Positions 1-11,185 of a stretch of 64,000 nt of DNA are shown piece by piece. Under the pieces are notes generated by a model. That model was not told the DNA's origin. It worked only from the letters and a program-made list of their open reading frames with translations, and did no database searches. The position numbers were made by a program, and so were the translations under genes. The DNA comes from Closterium sp. Naga37s-1 (taxonomy: Eukaryota; Streptophyta; Zygnematophyceae; Desmidiales; Closteriaceae): the NCBI GenBank assembly GCA_947471745.1, contig CANJKZ010001241.1, positions 5,001 through 69,000 on the forward strand, written 5' to 3'. Position 1 is the stretch's first letter. Every line of letters starts with the position of its first letter.

Positions 1-75
1 TCATTTGAGCGCGTCATGAGAGCTTCATTTGAGCGCGTCATGAGAGCTTCATTTGAGCGCATCATGATTGCCTCA
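1..75 (-). repeat. 24-bp tandem repeat, left outer end of palindrome
   Basis: About three units of a 24-bp repeat (core gagcgcgtcatgagagct) start at the window edge. They mirror the array at 9140-9213 and probably continue leftward out of the window. Confidence 0.9.
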
Positions 76-504
76 TGAGAACAGTGAAAACGAAACTGAA
101 AATTCACAAGTACAAAATGCAATTACGAATGAAAACGAAGCACACAAAATGCAAGAACAAATGCGCACAAAACATCACAAAATGAAAATGAAAATGCGAA
201 CACACGCAAAATGCAAATGCGACGTAGGCGGCTGGTTGACGTGCAAAATTAAATATTTGCACCCAACATGTTTCTCCACGTGTTTCAGTGTGGAACAATA
301 GAATCAACCTTGCATATTACTCCTCTCTCCGACCATACCATTCACCCTTTACTGGAAAACCCGAGCACCATTGTCGGGCAAAATAATATGGCATTGCCCA
401 AACGACATGTGAAGCCCTTTAGAAGCTGGCATCGTCTATTGCATGTATAGCCAGTGATGCATGGGCCTCTATAACAATGCCGGTTGTTAAAGAGTGAAGT
501 ACTT

Positions 505-1031
505 ACTCCAATTTTGGTGACGCTCAGGCCATAACGTTCTAGTGCATCCTTGAGGGTAGATTGGACACCGGGGTGTTGCTTGACCCACTTCCTTGCAAAC
601 TAGTTGGTGGAAGTAGATTCTTCTGCTAACTCTACAGGAAGGAAGTACGACTCCTCAATGAGAGTTTGTGTTCCTGTCTCAATTGCCTGCCAGAATTTGA
701 TTAATGGATTTATTACATTGTGCCTTCATATCCACACTTCACACGTTTACCTGGCGTATGGCGTTGTCCCGACCAGCAGGATCGTCCACCAGCATGACAT
801 CCGAAATGTGCCTAGAATGAAATTTCATTATCTTTCATGTACATTGCGCTTGTTAAAGTGACGGTATATTTTCTTTACCAATGGTCCATGCAATTGCTTG
901 AACAAGTTGGTGTTGGAGTCGACGTAGTGTGACATCAAATGGGTGTCGACAAGGCACAAGGAGGATGCCTGCTTTGGAAAGGCAGCCTGAAATTGCTCAA
1001 CCAGCTTGATGAGAGTTGGAGATGGCAACAT
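505..1031 (-). pseudogene. Exon-like gene remnant, mirror copy (left arm)
   Basis: Exact mirror of 8183-8709, with the same splice-like boundaries and the same in-frame TAG. The family is not recognised. Confidence 0.3.
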
Positions 1032-2819
1032 GTCCAGCCAGATAGGAGTATATTACTACGTATAGCAACCTGCTTTTATACATGCATTATCAAGGTTTAG
1101 CAGAAATCTCCTTGCAAGCTTGGTTCCCCCAACAGAAGAGGCACGGTAGTTGTGCGTTTATCCCACGAATAGATTGTCACGCATACTAAGACCGGAGTAT
1201 CATTGTCTAGAGCGCACGCAGAGACCTCTCAGTGTGCCCCATTGGCTAGGAGCTTAGGAGGTACCAGCCAAGATAGGCACAAACCGCATCCATGTGGGGC
1301 TGACACAGCAAGCCGGCAAAAACAAACACCATAACCTGCAAAGTTTGGGAGCCAAAGCAACGGGGATGTGAGCACAATGGGGGTGAGTGATGGGGAGATG
1401 AGTGGCAGGATGGACAGAATGGTAGGGTGCGGTGGTGATGAGCACTAGGGAATTGGAAGAGCAGTCTGAGTCATCTGGAGGTGTGTTGCAATAGGGAATT
1501 CAGCTAGTGGGGTGTTGTCTGAGATGATGGCATGCAGTGGGCTGAAACAATGTCAGGTATAGGCGGGTGGATTGAGGGTTACTGGCATAGAAACCCACTG
1601 GTGGGTTGTGAGCATTGGCAATACTAGCCCGAATAAGAGCATTGGTTTTTTCTATGCATACGTGTGCATTAGGCCCACTTTATGGGTAAGATAACATATG
1701 ATGCAATGACTCTCATACCTGCATTGTGGCCTGGTGCTCATAAGCCGCGACCCATGCTCCGGTCTCAAAGTAGGTGCTCTCCGGAAATACATATGATTTA
1801 TGCGCATGGGGGAGCAAATAAGCGGCAGGCGCCTGCCATGCACATGAGTGAAACAACGGCACATCAGAAAGATGAGATATGACCAATTTATTGAACAATT
1901 GGAAGGAAAGCAATGCAACAAGACACTATCCTGTCCATTTGCTCCACATGGCATTTCTTCGTCTTGCGCACAACAGCCACAATGTGGTTCATGATGCCCA
2001 GGTCCGCCTGGTGCATAATGTCAAGCATTACGCCGAGGTAGGGATTGTAACAAGCGGGGAGATCCCACTTCTAGCACACACTAGAATTTGGATGGTTGAA
2101 CGGAACTAGGAAGGAACAATGCATTTCCGAGACCATATCAGCAAATACATTCACCATTGGTTGCATTTCGTGGGGTATTGGCACAACAAAAAATAACGCA
2201 AGGCATATAGACTACATGGAGCGTAAAACAGCTCACTCACCTAAACTGGGTATATCAAGTAAGTCGTGCACGGGTTGTTTTGGTTGGCTGTCACTCTAGC
2301 CGCCTCATTCCCAATCCACTCCTGCTGTTCAGGCATGCATGGCGTGTAGAATAGAATACATAAGTTGATGTTAGGATTAAGGATAGAGCCTAGGAAGATT
2401 AAGGGCCAAAATAACTCAAAATCGTTGAGCTGGACAGAAACGTCGACTTCACAAGAAACGCCGTCGACGATAAACGCACCGTTAACATTGTAACAAAAAA
2501 CTATGTTGTAGCCCTTAACCGTGGCTACAATTCATACTTTGAATTGCATCGGAAGGTGAAGTATAACTCGAGATATGAATTTTGGCACACTAGGGGGTAA
2601 GCTGGTGCTGAAATTTAACTCAAACTCAAATGTTCAACCAAGAACCACACAAGAGAATGCGTGTCACCTCGGGGCTGGGAAGGCCCAAATCTGAACATGC
2701 ATAACAAATTCACAGTACGAACAGTGTTCGAACACAAATTTGAACACCCTGGTGAATGTGACAGCTCGTCACCAGAGGTGACACCCTCTATTTTCCAACA
2801 CGCAGCCTGTTCGAACATG

Positions 2820-2847
2820 CGACGTCGCCTATAAAAGGGCGACGTCG
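2820..2847 (+). promoter_or_regulatory. TATA box in the loop of a perfect 10-bp hairpin (left arm)
   Basis: TATAAAAG (2830-2837) is flanked by the exact inverted repeat CGACGTCGCC / GGCGACGTCG, each carrying an ACGT core of the kind bound by plant bZIP proteins. Upstream lie palindromic TGTTCGAACA-like words and a GTCACC-AGA-GGTGAC hairpin. A start site about 30 bp downstream would precede the 96-codon frame at 2957. Promoter activity is an inference. The same element is mirrored at 6367-6394. Confidence 0.45.
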
Positions 2848-2956
2848 TTAAGCGTCGCAAGAAAAGTCTTTTAATCGCCTGCCATTCCATTTTGACCCAT
2901 TTTTCGCCCATCCAGTCACAGCGTCTCCTCGTACTCCTCTACTGCTGCTCACCTAG

Positions 2957-3247
2957 TTGTTTCCCAGCTACACTGCCCTTTCCGGTGCACTGCGACAGTT
3001 TCCGGTGAGAAGCGATTTTGCTAGCGACTATGCGGGGTGCTTTCCAATCAAAGGCATCGTCCGTGCTGAGAGGGGGGCGCCTATGTTGCTGTGTTTGAAC
3101 AGCATGCCCGATGTGACAGCGCTGTTCGAATTGGCGAAACTTCTGGTTAGCGACGTCGTTAGGGTGCCTACGAAGCCCGGCGAATCATGTATGATTTCGC
3201 TTGTTCGAAAAAGAGGCCGGTTTGAACCTGGAGGTGACACACCCTGA
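2957..3247 (+). CDS. Small hypothetical ORF downstream of the TATA hairpin (left arm)
   Basis: A 96-codon frame begins about 120 bp after TATAAAAG. The product would be soluble and slightly basic, with no signal peptide, no membrane segment and no motif I recognise. Support is only the promoter-like sequence upstream, so it may equally be a chance frame or part of an LTR. An identical copy lies at 5967-6257 on the other strand. Confidence 0.2.
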   Translation: MFPSYTALSGALRQFPVRSDFASDYAGCFPIKGIVRAERGAPMLLCLNSMPDVTALFELAKLLVSDVVRVPTKPGESCMISLVRKRGRFEPGGDTP

Positions 3248-3898
3248 GGAGAACGAGAGAGAAGGTAGGAATTCCCCAACCCCCCATCAGCACAATAAAT
3301 CCCCTCCCTATAGGAACCCCACTTTGACTTTTGTCAATTTCCCAACCCATGCCATCCACCTCACCCAACTTGGCCACACTTGCCAACCTAGTTTGGCTTC
3401 TCCCAACCACTTGGAATCCCCTACAGTAGAGTGACGAATATCTCCAACTCCCAAAAGTTTATACCCCATATAGAGTCACCCAGAACTTCCCATAGTTGCC
3501 ACAACAATATATCAAAAGCATATCAACTTCAATCGCATGTAGCTTTCTTGTTCATGCTTCGATTGAAGCGATCCTTGGTTCGTCGAAAAGCTTTTGAGCA
3601 GAGAAGTCATTTCAGATAATGGCTGAAGCAAAATACAATACACATAAATACTTACAAATTCCAAACCACACCGAATACAATTTCTTACGAACGCGCACAC
3701 CACACTTGCAAGATAGGGGAATATGATGGGAGGTAGACAGACGTGAATGCATATGACTGCATCACAAAACAAACTCCCCCTCTGACTGCTAACCATCATC
3801 CCACAAGCCTCATCTCATGCATGCACACTCAATGCACGTCCAATGCACATTCATTCCAGCCTGCTTCATCAACTTCCAACATTTATCCAACACCCATC

Positions 3899-4258
3899 TT
3901 AACGGAAAATGAAACATCTCTGCTCCTCAAATATGCCGCATCCTTTTGCAGCCTTTGTCTCAAAGCACAAAGCTCTAAACCATCTCAATGCAGCCCTATA
4001 GCAGTAGGCTATCTCATCCTCATTACACTGCTCAGCCACACTCCCAGCCGGTACCACACTTGGCGTGCCTCGGCTCGCAAAGGTCAGCCTTGTAGGAGGG
4101 CGAACATCCCTTCTAAGACACTCAGGCAGACGTTGGGCATGTGGTGGAGCACATTGCTGCTGCTGCTGCTCCACCTCAGGTTCTCCCCCAACCTCAGTCA
4201 CCAGAAAGATCTCCTCCTCAGAGACATAAAAATCCAATTGTCTTGAAGGCCGTTGCAC
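3899..4258 (-). pseudogene. Copia integrase-RT linker fragment
   Basis: A 119-codon minus-strand frame holds an EEIF motif, a Gln run (QQQQQ), and a RPPTRLTF..EDEIAYCY pattern typical of the region just before reverse transcriptase in copia polyproteins. It belongs to the same truncated element as 4660-5230 but is in a different frame. Its stop lies inside the palindrome arm. No RT sequence follows, because the arm begins there. Confidence 0.6.
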
Positions 4259-5308
4259 CTCATCAGCCTCAACGATGAGTGGTGTGGTGGGAAGATTCTG
4301 CTGCTACTGCTTCCACTCCTTGTAGTACACAGACTCAAGGAACTTCATATCCATTGATATAGTCAACTTCTTGCTAGTCAAGTCCCATAGCAACCAGACC
4401 ATGTGATCCTTGGCAATCCTCAAATGCACACTTCATATTTCATAAGCCTCCAACTTTCCCCTTTTCTTCTTGGGCACATGGAACACCACCATGCTGACAT
4501 AGTCTGTCAGCATGCTCACAACTGGCGCACTCCCATATTACATGGTGTATGGTACCCACTAATTGTCCCCAACAGTCGCAGAAGGGGGGCCTTCCGCATT
4601 GCAGTCACCCAAAACAGATTCTGCAGACCTGCACGCCCAATGAGAGTGCGAGCACCTTCCTAGAGGGTCTGGTTGAACCGCTCAGCCATGCCATTCTGCT
4701 GAGGGTTGTAGGGCACTATGAAGTGATGCTGGATCCCCTTCCGCTTTAGCTTTGCCTCAAAATCAGCATCAATGAACGCTTCACCGTTGTCAGTGCGGAT
4801 CACCTTCACCTTATGTCCGCTCTCCCTTTGTGCTCTCGGCATCCACTCCTTAAGAACAGCCGCTGCCACCTCCCCCTTAGTCTTCACAAGGTACACCCAT
4901 ACCACACGTGTGTGGTCATCCATAGAGGTCAAGAAGTAGCAGTTTCTCGTGAGAGAAGGGGCCTTCGTAGGGTACACCATATGCATGTGTACAAGCGTGA
5001 GTGGTGCCTTGACTAGTCCTGTGCCGCTGCTGAAAGGAAACTTGGTGAACTTCATCTCAATGCATGTAGAGAAGCTCCCTATCTCCTTTGCTGCCCCCTT
5101 CACCTCCAGCCCCTTCAAGGTCCCATCCTTCACCAACTTCTGCAGCATAGGAAAGTTCACATGACACAATCTCTCGTGCCACGTCTCCCAATTGGCCTCA
5201 CCATTCCCAGATTAAGCCTTTGCCTATGCAGCTGTCTCATCTACACCAGCAAGCACCTCACCATGTGGCTTCTCTGGCTGCTACACCTTCTTAACTGCAT
5301 TCAGGACC
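3906..5308 (-). mobile_element. Truncated copia fragment forming the inverted-repeat spacer
   Basis: The unique loop between the palindrome arms is an internal piece of a minus-strand Ty1/copia element. It runs from gag-pre-integrase (near 5200) through the integrase core to the linker before reverse transcriptase (near 3910). Both ends are cut exactly at the arm boundaries. No LTR, primer-binding site or RT is present, and the two bases GG/CC at the junctions are ambiguous. I infer that rearrangement trapped this piece rather than that it inserted intact. Confidence 0.8.
4660..5230 (-). pseudogene. Copia gag-pre-integrase and integrase core fragment
   Basis: Reading the minus strand, the fragment opens with the pre-integrase zinc-binding start (WETWHERLCHVNF, about 5200-5160) and continues into an rve-type integrase core. 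The second catalytic acidic residue is seen in VIRTDNGEAF and the third in PQQNGMAERFNQTL. The usual first Asp (HMD) reads HMH, so the core would be inactive even if full length. A stop follows NQTL at 4660. Downstream to 3906 only broken frames remain, including an IN-RT linker piece with a Gln tract (4258-3899). In an intact copia this domain joins element cDNA to the host chromosome. Confidence 0.85.
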
Positions 5309-5966
5309 CCGTTAAGATGGGTGTTGGATAAATGTTGGAAGTTGATGAAGCAGGCTGGAATGAATGTGCATTGGACGTGCATTGAGTGTGCATGCATGAG
5401 ATGAGGCTTGTGGGATGATGGTTAGCAGTCAGAGGGGGAGTTTGTTTTGTGATGCAGTCATATGCATTCACGTCTGTCTACCTCCCATCATATTCCCCTA
5501 TCTTGCAAGTGTGGTGTGCGCGTTCGTAAGAAATTGTATTCGGTGTGGTTTGGAATTTGTAAGTATTTATGTGTATTGTATTTTGCTTCAGCCATTATCT
5601 GAAATGACTTCTCTGCTCAAAAGCTTTTCGACGAACCAAGGATCGCTTCAATCGAAGCATGAACAAGAAAGCTACATGCGATTGAAGTTGATATGCTTTT
5701 GATATATTGTTGTGGCAACTATGGGAAGTTCTGGGTGACTCTATATGGGGTATAAACTTTTGGGAGTTGGAGATATTCGTCACTCTACTGTAGGGGATTC
5801 CAAGTGGTTGGGAGAAGCCAAACTAGGTTGGCAAGTGTGGCCAAGTTGGGTGAGGTGGATGGCATGGGTTGGGAAATTGACAAAAGTCAAAGTGGGGTTC
5901 CTATAGGGAGGGGATTTATTGTGCTGATGGGGGGTTGGGGAATTCCTACCTTCTCTCTCGTTCTCC

Positions 5967-6257
5967 TCAGGGTGTGTCACCTCCAGGTTCAAACCGGCCT
6001 CTTTTTCGAACAAGCGAAATCATACATGATTCGCCGGGCTTCGTAGGCACCCTAACGACGTCGCTAACCAGAAGTTTCGCCAATTCGAACAGCGCTGTCA
6101 CATCGGGCATGCTGTTCAAACACAGCAACATAGGCGCCCCCCTCTCAGCACGGACGATGCCTTTGATTGGAAAGCACCCCGCATAGTCGCTAGCAAAATC
6201 GCTTCTCACCGGAAACTGTCGCAGTGCACCGGAAAGGGCAGTGTAGCTGGGAAACAA
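5967..6257 (-). CDS. Small hypothetical ORF, mirror copy (right arm)
   Basis: Identical translation to 2957-3247, downstream of the mirrored TATA hairpin. The same reservations apply: there is no recognised domain, and chance origin is possible. Confidence 0.2.
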   Translation of the reverse strand: MFPSYTALSGALRQFPVRSDFASDYAGCFPIKGIVRAERGAPMLLCLNSMPDVTALFELAKLLVSDVVRVPTKPGESCMISLVRKRGRFEPGGDTP

Positions 6258-6366
6258 CTAGGTGAGCAGCAGTAGAGGAGTACGAGGAGACGCTGTGACT
6301 GGATGGGCGAAAAATGGGTCAAAATGGAATGGCAGGCGATTAAAAGACTTTTCTTGCGACGCTTAA

Positions 6367-6394
6367 CGACGTCGCCCTTTTATAGGCGACGTCG
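6367..6394 (-). promoter_or_regulatory. TATA box in hairpin, mirror copy (right arm)
   Basis: Exact reverse complement of 2820-2847, directing transcription leftward toward the spacer. The two copies therefore face each other across the copia fragment. Confidence 0.45.
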
Positions 6395-8182
6395 CATGTT
6401 CGAACAGGCTGCGTGTTGGAAAATAGAGGGTGTCACCTCTGGTGACGAGCTGTCACATTCACCAGGGTGTTCAAATTTGTGTTCGAACACTGTTCGTACT
6501 GTGAATTTGTTATGCATGTTCAGATTTGGGCCTTCCCAGCCCCGAGGTGACACGCATTCTCTTGTGTGGTTCTTGGTTGAACATTTGAGTTTGAGTTAAA
6601 TTTCAGCACCAGCTTACCCCCTAGTGTGCCAAAATTCATATCTCGAGTTATACTTCACCTTCCGATGCAATTCAAAGTATGAATTGTAGCCACGGTTAAG
6701 GGCTACAACATAGTTTTTTGTTACAATGTTAACGGTGCGTTTATCGTCGACGGCGTTTCTTGTGAAGTCGACGTTTCTGTCCAGCTCAACGATTTTGAGT
6801 TATTTTGGCCCTTAATCTTCCTAGGCTCTATCCTTAATCCTAACATCAACTTATGTATTCTATTCTACACGCCATGCATGCCTGAACAGCAGGAGTGGAT
6901 TGGGAATGAGGCGGCTAGAGTGACAGCCAACCAAAACAACCCGTGCACGACTTACTTGATATACCCAGTTTAGGTGAGTGAGCTGTTTTACGCTCCATGT
7001 AGTCTATATGCCTTGCGTTATTTTTTGTTGTGCCAATACCCCACGAAATGCAACCAATGGTGAATGTATTTGCTGATATGGTCTCGGAAATGCATTGTTC
7101 CTTCCTAGTTCCGTTCAACCATCCAAATTCTAGTGTGTGCTAGAAGTGGGATCTCCCCGCTTGTTACAATCCCTACCTCGGCGTAATGCTTGACATTATG
7201 CACCAGGCGGACCTGGGCATCATGAACCACATTGTGGCTGTTGTGCGCAAGACGAAGAAATGCCATGTGGAGCAAATGGACAGGATAGTGTCTTGTTGCA
7301 TTGCTTTCCTTCCAATTGTTCAATAAATTGGTCATATCTCATCTTTCTGATGTGCCGTTGTTTCACTCATGTGCATGGCAGGCGCCTGCCGCTTATTTGC
7401 TCCCCCATGCGCATAAATCATATGTATTTCCGGAGAGCACCTACTTTGAGACCGGAGCATGGGTCGCGGCTTATGAGCACCAGGCCACAATGCAGGTATG
7501 AGAGTCATTGCATCATATGTTATCTTACCCATAAAGTGGGCCTAATGCACACGTATGCATAGAAAAAACCAATGCTCTTATTCGGGCTAGTATTGCCAAT
7601 GCTCACAACCCACCAGTGGGTTTCTATGCCAGTAACCCTCAATCCACCCGCCTATACCTGACATTGTTTCAGCCCACTGCATGCCATCATCTCAGACAAC
7701 ACCCCACTAGCTGAATTCCCTATTGCAACACACCTCCAGATGACTCAGACTGCTCTTCCAATTCCCTAGTGCTCATCACCACCGCACCCTACCATTCTGT
7801 CCATCCTGCCACTCATCTCCCCATCACTCACCCCCATTGTGCTCACATCCCCGTTGCTTTGGCTCCCAAACTTTGCAGGTTATGGTGTTTGTTTTTGCCG
7901 GCTTGCTGTGTCAGCCCCACATGGATGCGGTTTGTGCCTATCTTGGCTGGTACCTCCTAAGCTCCTAGCCAATGGGGCACACTGAGAGGTCTCTGCGTGC
8001 GCTCTAGACAATGATACTCCGGTCTTAGTATGCGTGACAATCTATTCGTGGGATAAACGCACAACTACCGTGCCTCTTCTGTTGGGGGAACCAAGCTTGC
8101 AAGGAGATTTCTGCTAAACCTTGATAATGCATGTATAAAAGCAGGTTGCTATACGTAGTAATATACTCCTATCTGGCTGGAC

Positions 8183-8709
8183 ATGTTGCCATCTCCAACT
8201 CTCATCAAGCTGGTTGAGCAATTTCAGGCTGCCTTTCCAAAGCAGGCATCCTCCTTGTGCCTTGTCGACACCCATTTGATGTCACACTACGTCGACTCCA
8301 ACACCAACTTGTTCAAGCAATTGCATGGACCATTGGTAAAGAAAATATACCGTCACTTTAACAAGCGCAATGTACATGAAAGATAATGAAATTTCATTCT
8401 AGGCACATTTCGGATGTCATGCTGGTGGACGATCCTGCTGGTCGGGACAACGCCATACGCCAGGTAAACGTGTGAAGTGTGGATATGAAGGCACAATGTA
8501 ATAAATCCATTAATCAAATTCTGGCAGGCAATTGAGACAGGAACACAAACTCTCATTGAGGAGTCGTACTTCCTTCCTGTAGAGTTAGCAGAAGAATCTA
8601 CTTCCACCAACTAGTTTGCAAGGAAGTGGGTCAAGCAACACCCCGGTGTCCAATCTACCCTCAAGGATGCACTAGAACGTTATGGCCTGAGCGTCACCAA
8701 AATTGGAGT
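8183..8709 (+). pseudogene. Exon-like gene remnant, right arm
   Basis: Three exon-like blocks are visible: an ATG-started block from 8183 (67 codons), a short block ending CGCCAG before gtaaac (8404-8463), and a block after ttctggcag (8529) ending before gtaagt (about 8709). The last contains an in-frame TAG after STSTN, so it is broken or the exon model is wrong. The peptides (for example LIKLVEQFQAAFPKQ and VKQHPGVQSTLKDALERYG) look like real protein sequence, but I do not recognise the family. The phase between the first two blocks was not resolved. Confidence 0.3.
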
Positions 8710-9144
8710 AAGTACTTCACTCTTTAACAACCGGCATTGTTATAGAGGCCCATGCATCACTGGCTATACATGCAATAGACGATGCCAGCTTCTAAAGGGC
8801 TTCACATGTCGTTTGGGCAATGCCATATTATTTTGCCCGACAATGGTGCTCGGGTTTTCCAGTAAAGGGTGAATGGTATGGTCGGAGAGAGGAGTAATAT
8901 GCAAGGTTGATTCTATTGTTCCACACTGAAACACGTGGAGAAACATGTTGGGTGCAAATATTTAATTTTGCACGTCAACCAGCCGCCTACGTCGCATTTG
9001 CATTTTGCGTGTGTTCGCATTTTCATTTTCATTTTGTGATGTTTTGTGCGCATTTGTTCTTGCATTTTGTGTGCTTCGTTTTCATTCGTAATTGCATTTT
9101 GTACTTGTGAATTTTCAGTTTCGTTTTCACTGTTCTCATGAGGC

Positions 9145-9345
9145 AATCATGATGCGCTCAAATGAAGCTCTCATGACGCGCTCAAATGAAGCTCTCATGA
9201 CGCGCTCAAATGAAGCTCTCATGACGCGCTCAAATGAAGCTCTCATGACGCGCTCAAATTAAGCTCTCATGACGCGCTCAAATGAAGCTCTCATGAAGCG
9301 CTCAAATGAGCCTTCCATGAAGTGCTCAAATGAAGACCACATGGA
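9145..9345 (+). repeat. 24-bp tandem repeat, right outer end of palindrome
   Basis: Seven to eight units of a 24-bp repeat (core gcgctcaaatgaagctc) run head to tail. The first units are near-identical, while those after about 9290 drift (tcatgaag, ccatgaag, acatgg). Related degenerate words (catgaaat, catgcgag) continue to about 9460. Confidence 0.9.
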
Positions 9346-9481
9346 GCTCAAACGAAGCTCGCATGAGACTTAAATGTTTCATCCGAGGTTCATGCGAGCG
9401 ACCCATGAAAGTCTCATGAAATTCGAATGTTTCATGCGAGGCTCATTGGGGTTCCATGCGAGCGAGCGGTGTACCAGGGGG

Positions 9482-9742
9482 CTCGATAGTTTGACTATCG
9501 AGGGGGTGCCGTTTGACTCTTCTGGCGCGAGTCAAAGGGTACGAAATCAGGACCGCATGTGGGGTCCTGGCACACGCGTGAGGCCCCACAGGGCATGCGC
9601 GTGTGCCGCGCACTGTTGCGACAGTGCTGTACAGCACGATCGCAACAAGACAGGGCACGTTTCGGCCCTGTCCCGCGCACTGTACACGCACATGATCGCA
9701 ATCATGCGCGTTGTACAGCACGACCGAGAAAAATCTCGGTCG
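9482..9742. other. Cluster of perfect and nested hairpins
   Basis: Six inverted repeats lie in 260 bp. CTCGATAGT/ACTATCGAG (9482-9502) has a 3-nt loop. TTTGACTC/GAGTCAAA is near 9511-9535. GTGGGG/CCCCAC is near 9559-9590. TGTTGCGA/TCGCAACA (9614-9647) encloses the perfect palindrome GTGCTGTACAGCAC. CATGAT-cgca-ATCATG (9691-9706) has partly pairing flanks out to 9718. CGACCGAGA-aaaa-TCTCGGTCG (9721-9742) is perfect. Overlapping open frames here come from high GC content and are not taken as genes. Confidence 0.75.
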
Positions 9743-11185
9743 TGGCGTGTGGCAGGTGGGGACGTGTGGGATTTCCGTTGAAAAACAGAATCCCCCGTTG
9801 ACTCACGGAACAAGAAATTGTGCGCGAATGTTACGCCGCATAAAAGAATGATTTCGCCACAGGTACAATTCGGTTGTTTACGTCATTAAACGGTTAAAAC
9901 CGTTTTACAGCTGTAAACTCGCATGAACTTCATGTGAGGCTTATGGGAGCCATATGGGAGCCACATGAGACCGCAAATGTTCATGTGAGGAGTCAGCAAT
10001 GGAATTGCCTTGTGTTACAAGAGAAGAAAAAAGGCAACATCCTAAGAAATTATGCAACCGTTTTCTATTACAGCGTGGCAAAAAATCAAGACCTTGTTCT
10101 GCAGCTACGCTTACCTTTTTTGTGTACGTAGGATTTTATATAAATGTGTGCTTGTAATTGTTTAAATAACAACTATTTTTCATTTCGCCTTTCAAGTTCA
10201 ATATCTACTACTACGTATTGACGAGAGTAGAATCGCTACCGTGGTGCTGCCGAAACACTGCTCGACCAGCTTACTTGGCTTACATGCTGAGAAAGGCATA
10301 ACTACTTGCTTGCAATTTTTCTACGCCCTTGGCTAGGAGGTGACAAGCTGTCACGCTCGAAGGGCTGCAAGTGATGTTAAGTGTTGCCGAGTACAAGTTT
10401 GTAATACCAGTTTAAACGTTTCCGCATAACGTTATAGCTGTTAACAAAACAGAGGAGCTGGCTTACATAAGATATTGGACAGCATGCGGAGTGGATGCTG
10501 TAACTGGATTATGATACATCAAAGCTCACTTCCAAATGTGTGAAGTCATATTCAGGATGGAATTCGCCCAATGTCCTTAAAACATGAGAGGGTAGAAACA
10601 TTTGAGAGGAGGGGGGGAGGGAAAGGGGAGGGGGGATAGGAAGGAGGTGGAGCAGAGGGTGAGAGGTACTCTTGCAGAGCTCGAAAGAAAAAAAACGCAA
10701 TACACCCCTCCACAACCAGATGCCCCCTATGGGTGCATTGTTCCCGCAGGCTGTTTTTGTTTTTTATATATATATATTGATTCGTATATACTGGAAGAAC
10801 AAGCATACACCATCAAACGGTCGTAACCGTGCGTGAGGAGACAGCAGGCTAGCTACTGTTCCAGGTGAGTTGCCTAGGGCGAGTTGCTACGTGCCCTCTT
10901 CTTTGACCAAAGTGCGGCGAACGCATTTGTCCACGTCCATCCCCTGCCATCCATCTTGTTCCCGCAGGCTGTATATAGGTGGAATAATGGTATAAATATA
11001 TAGGACCCTTCTTAATTGCAATATTTGTTTCTAATGCCATCATGTAAATTCCCACAAATGGGTAAAAAAAAAACAACGATTGCTGGTTCAAAAGCTATAA
11101 GTTTCAGTCATCCTTGTTCGAGAGGCCCGTTGATAAAGCACATCAAGCGGATTTCGGACTATATAAGTCAAATAAGCACCAATCA
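9743..11185. other. Non-coding stretch without a recognisable gene
   Basis: No supported gene. It contains a purine-rich G tract (10600-10650), a short TA microsatellite (10766-10780) and only short open frames without recognisable motifs. Confidence 0.5.

Larger units (their letters stand above)
1..3905 (+). repeat. Left arm of a 3.9-kb inverted repeat
   Basis: This segment is the reverse complement of 5309-9213. Every paired position sums to 9214, all reading frames in the two arms translate identically, and the blocks compared directly (61-110, 2341-2400, 3841-3905) match base for base, so there are no indels and no visible mismatch. The match stops at 3906/5308. The left end is the window edge, so the arm may be longer. 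The arm holds only short open frames, a TATA-box hairpin, exon-like blocks and a 24-bp tandem repeat at its outer end. I recognise no protein domain in it. Confidence 0.97.
5309..9213 (-). repeat. Right arm of the 3.9-kb inverted repeat
   Basis: Reverse complement of 1-3905 with constant register (coordinates sum to 9214). Beyond 9213 the 24-bp tandem repeats continue for about another 130 bp, so the outer limit of homology cannot be fixed from this window. Such identity means a very recent duplication, continuing gene conversion between arms, or an assembly fold-back. Confidence 0.97.

Noticed and set aside
2820..2847. Replication-origin hairpin of a small circular DNA virus
   Set aside because: A stem-loop with nearby repeated words is suggestive, but the loop is a TATA box, no conserved nonanucleotide is present, and no replication-protein gene lies nearby.
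1..9213. Ordinary LTR retrotransposon around the spacer copia
   Set aside because: The flanking arms are inverted, not direct, and lack a primer-binding site and polypurine tract at the junctions.
9374..9813. Overlapping frames of 80-135 codons on both strands
   Set aside because: They coincide with the hairpin cluster and CpG-rich sequence. No recognisable motif and no consistent frame.
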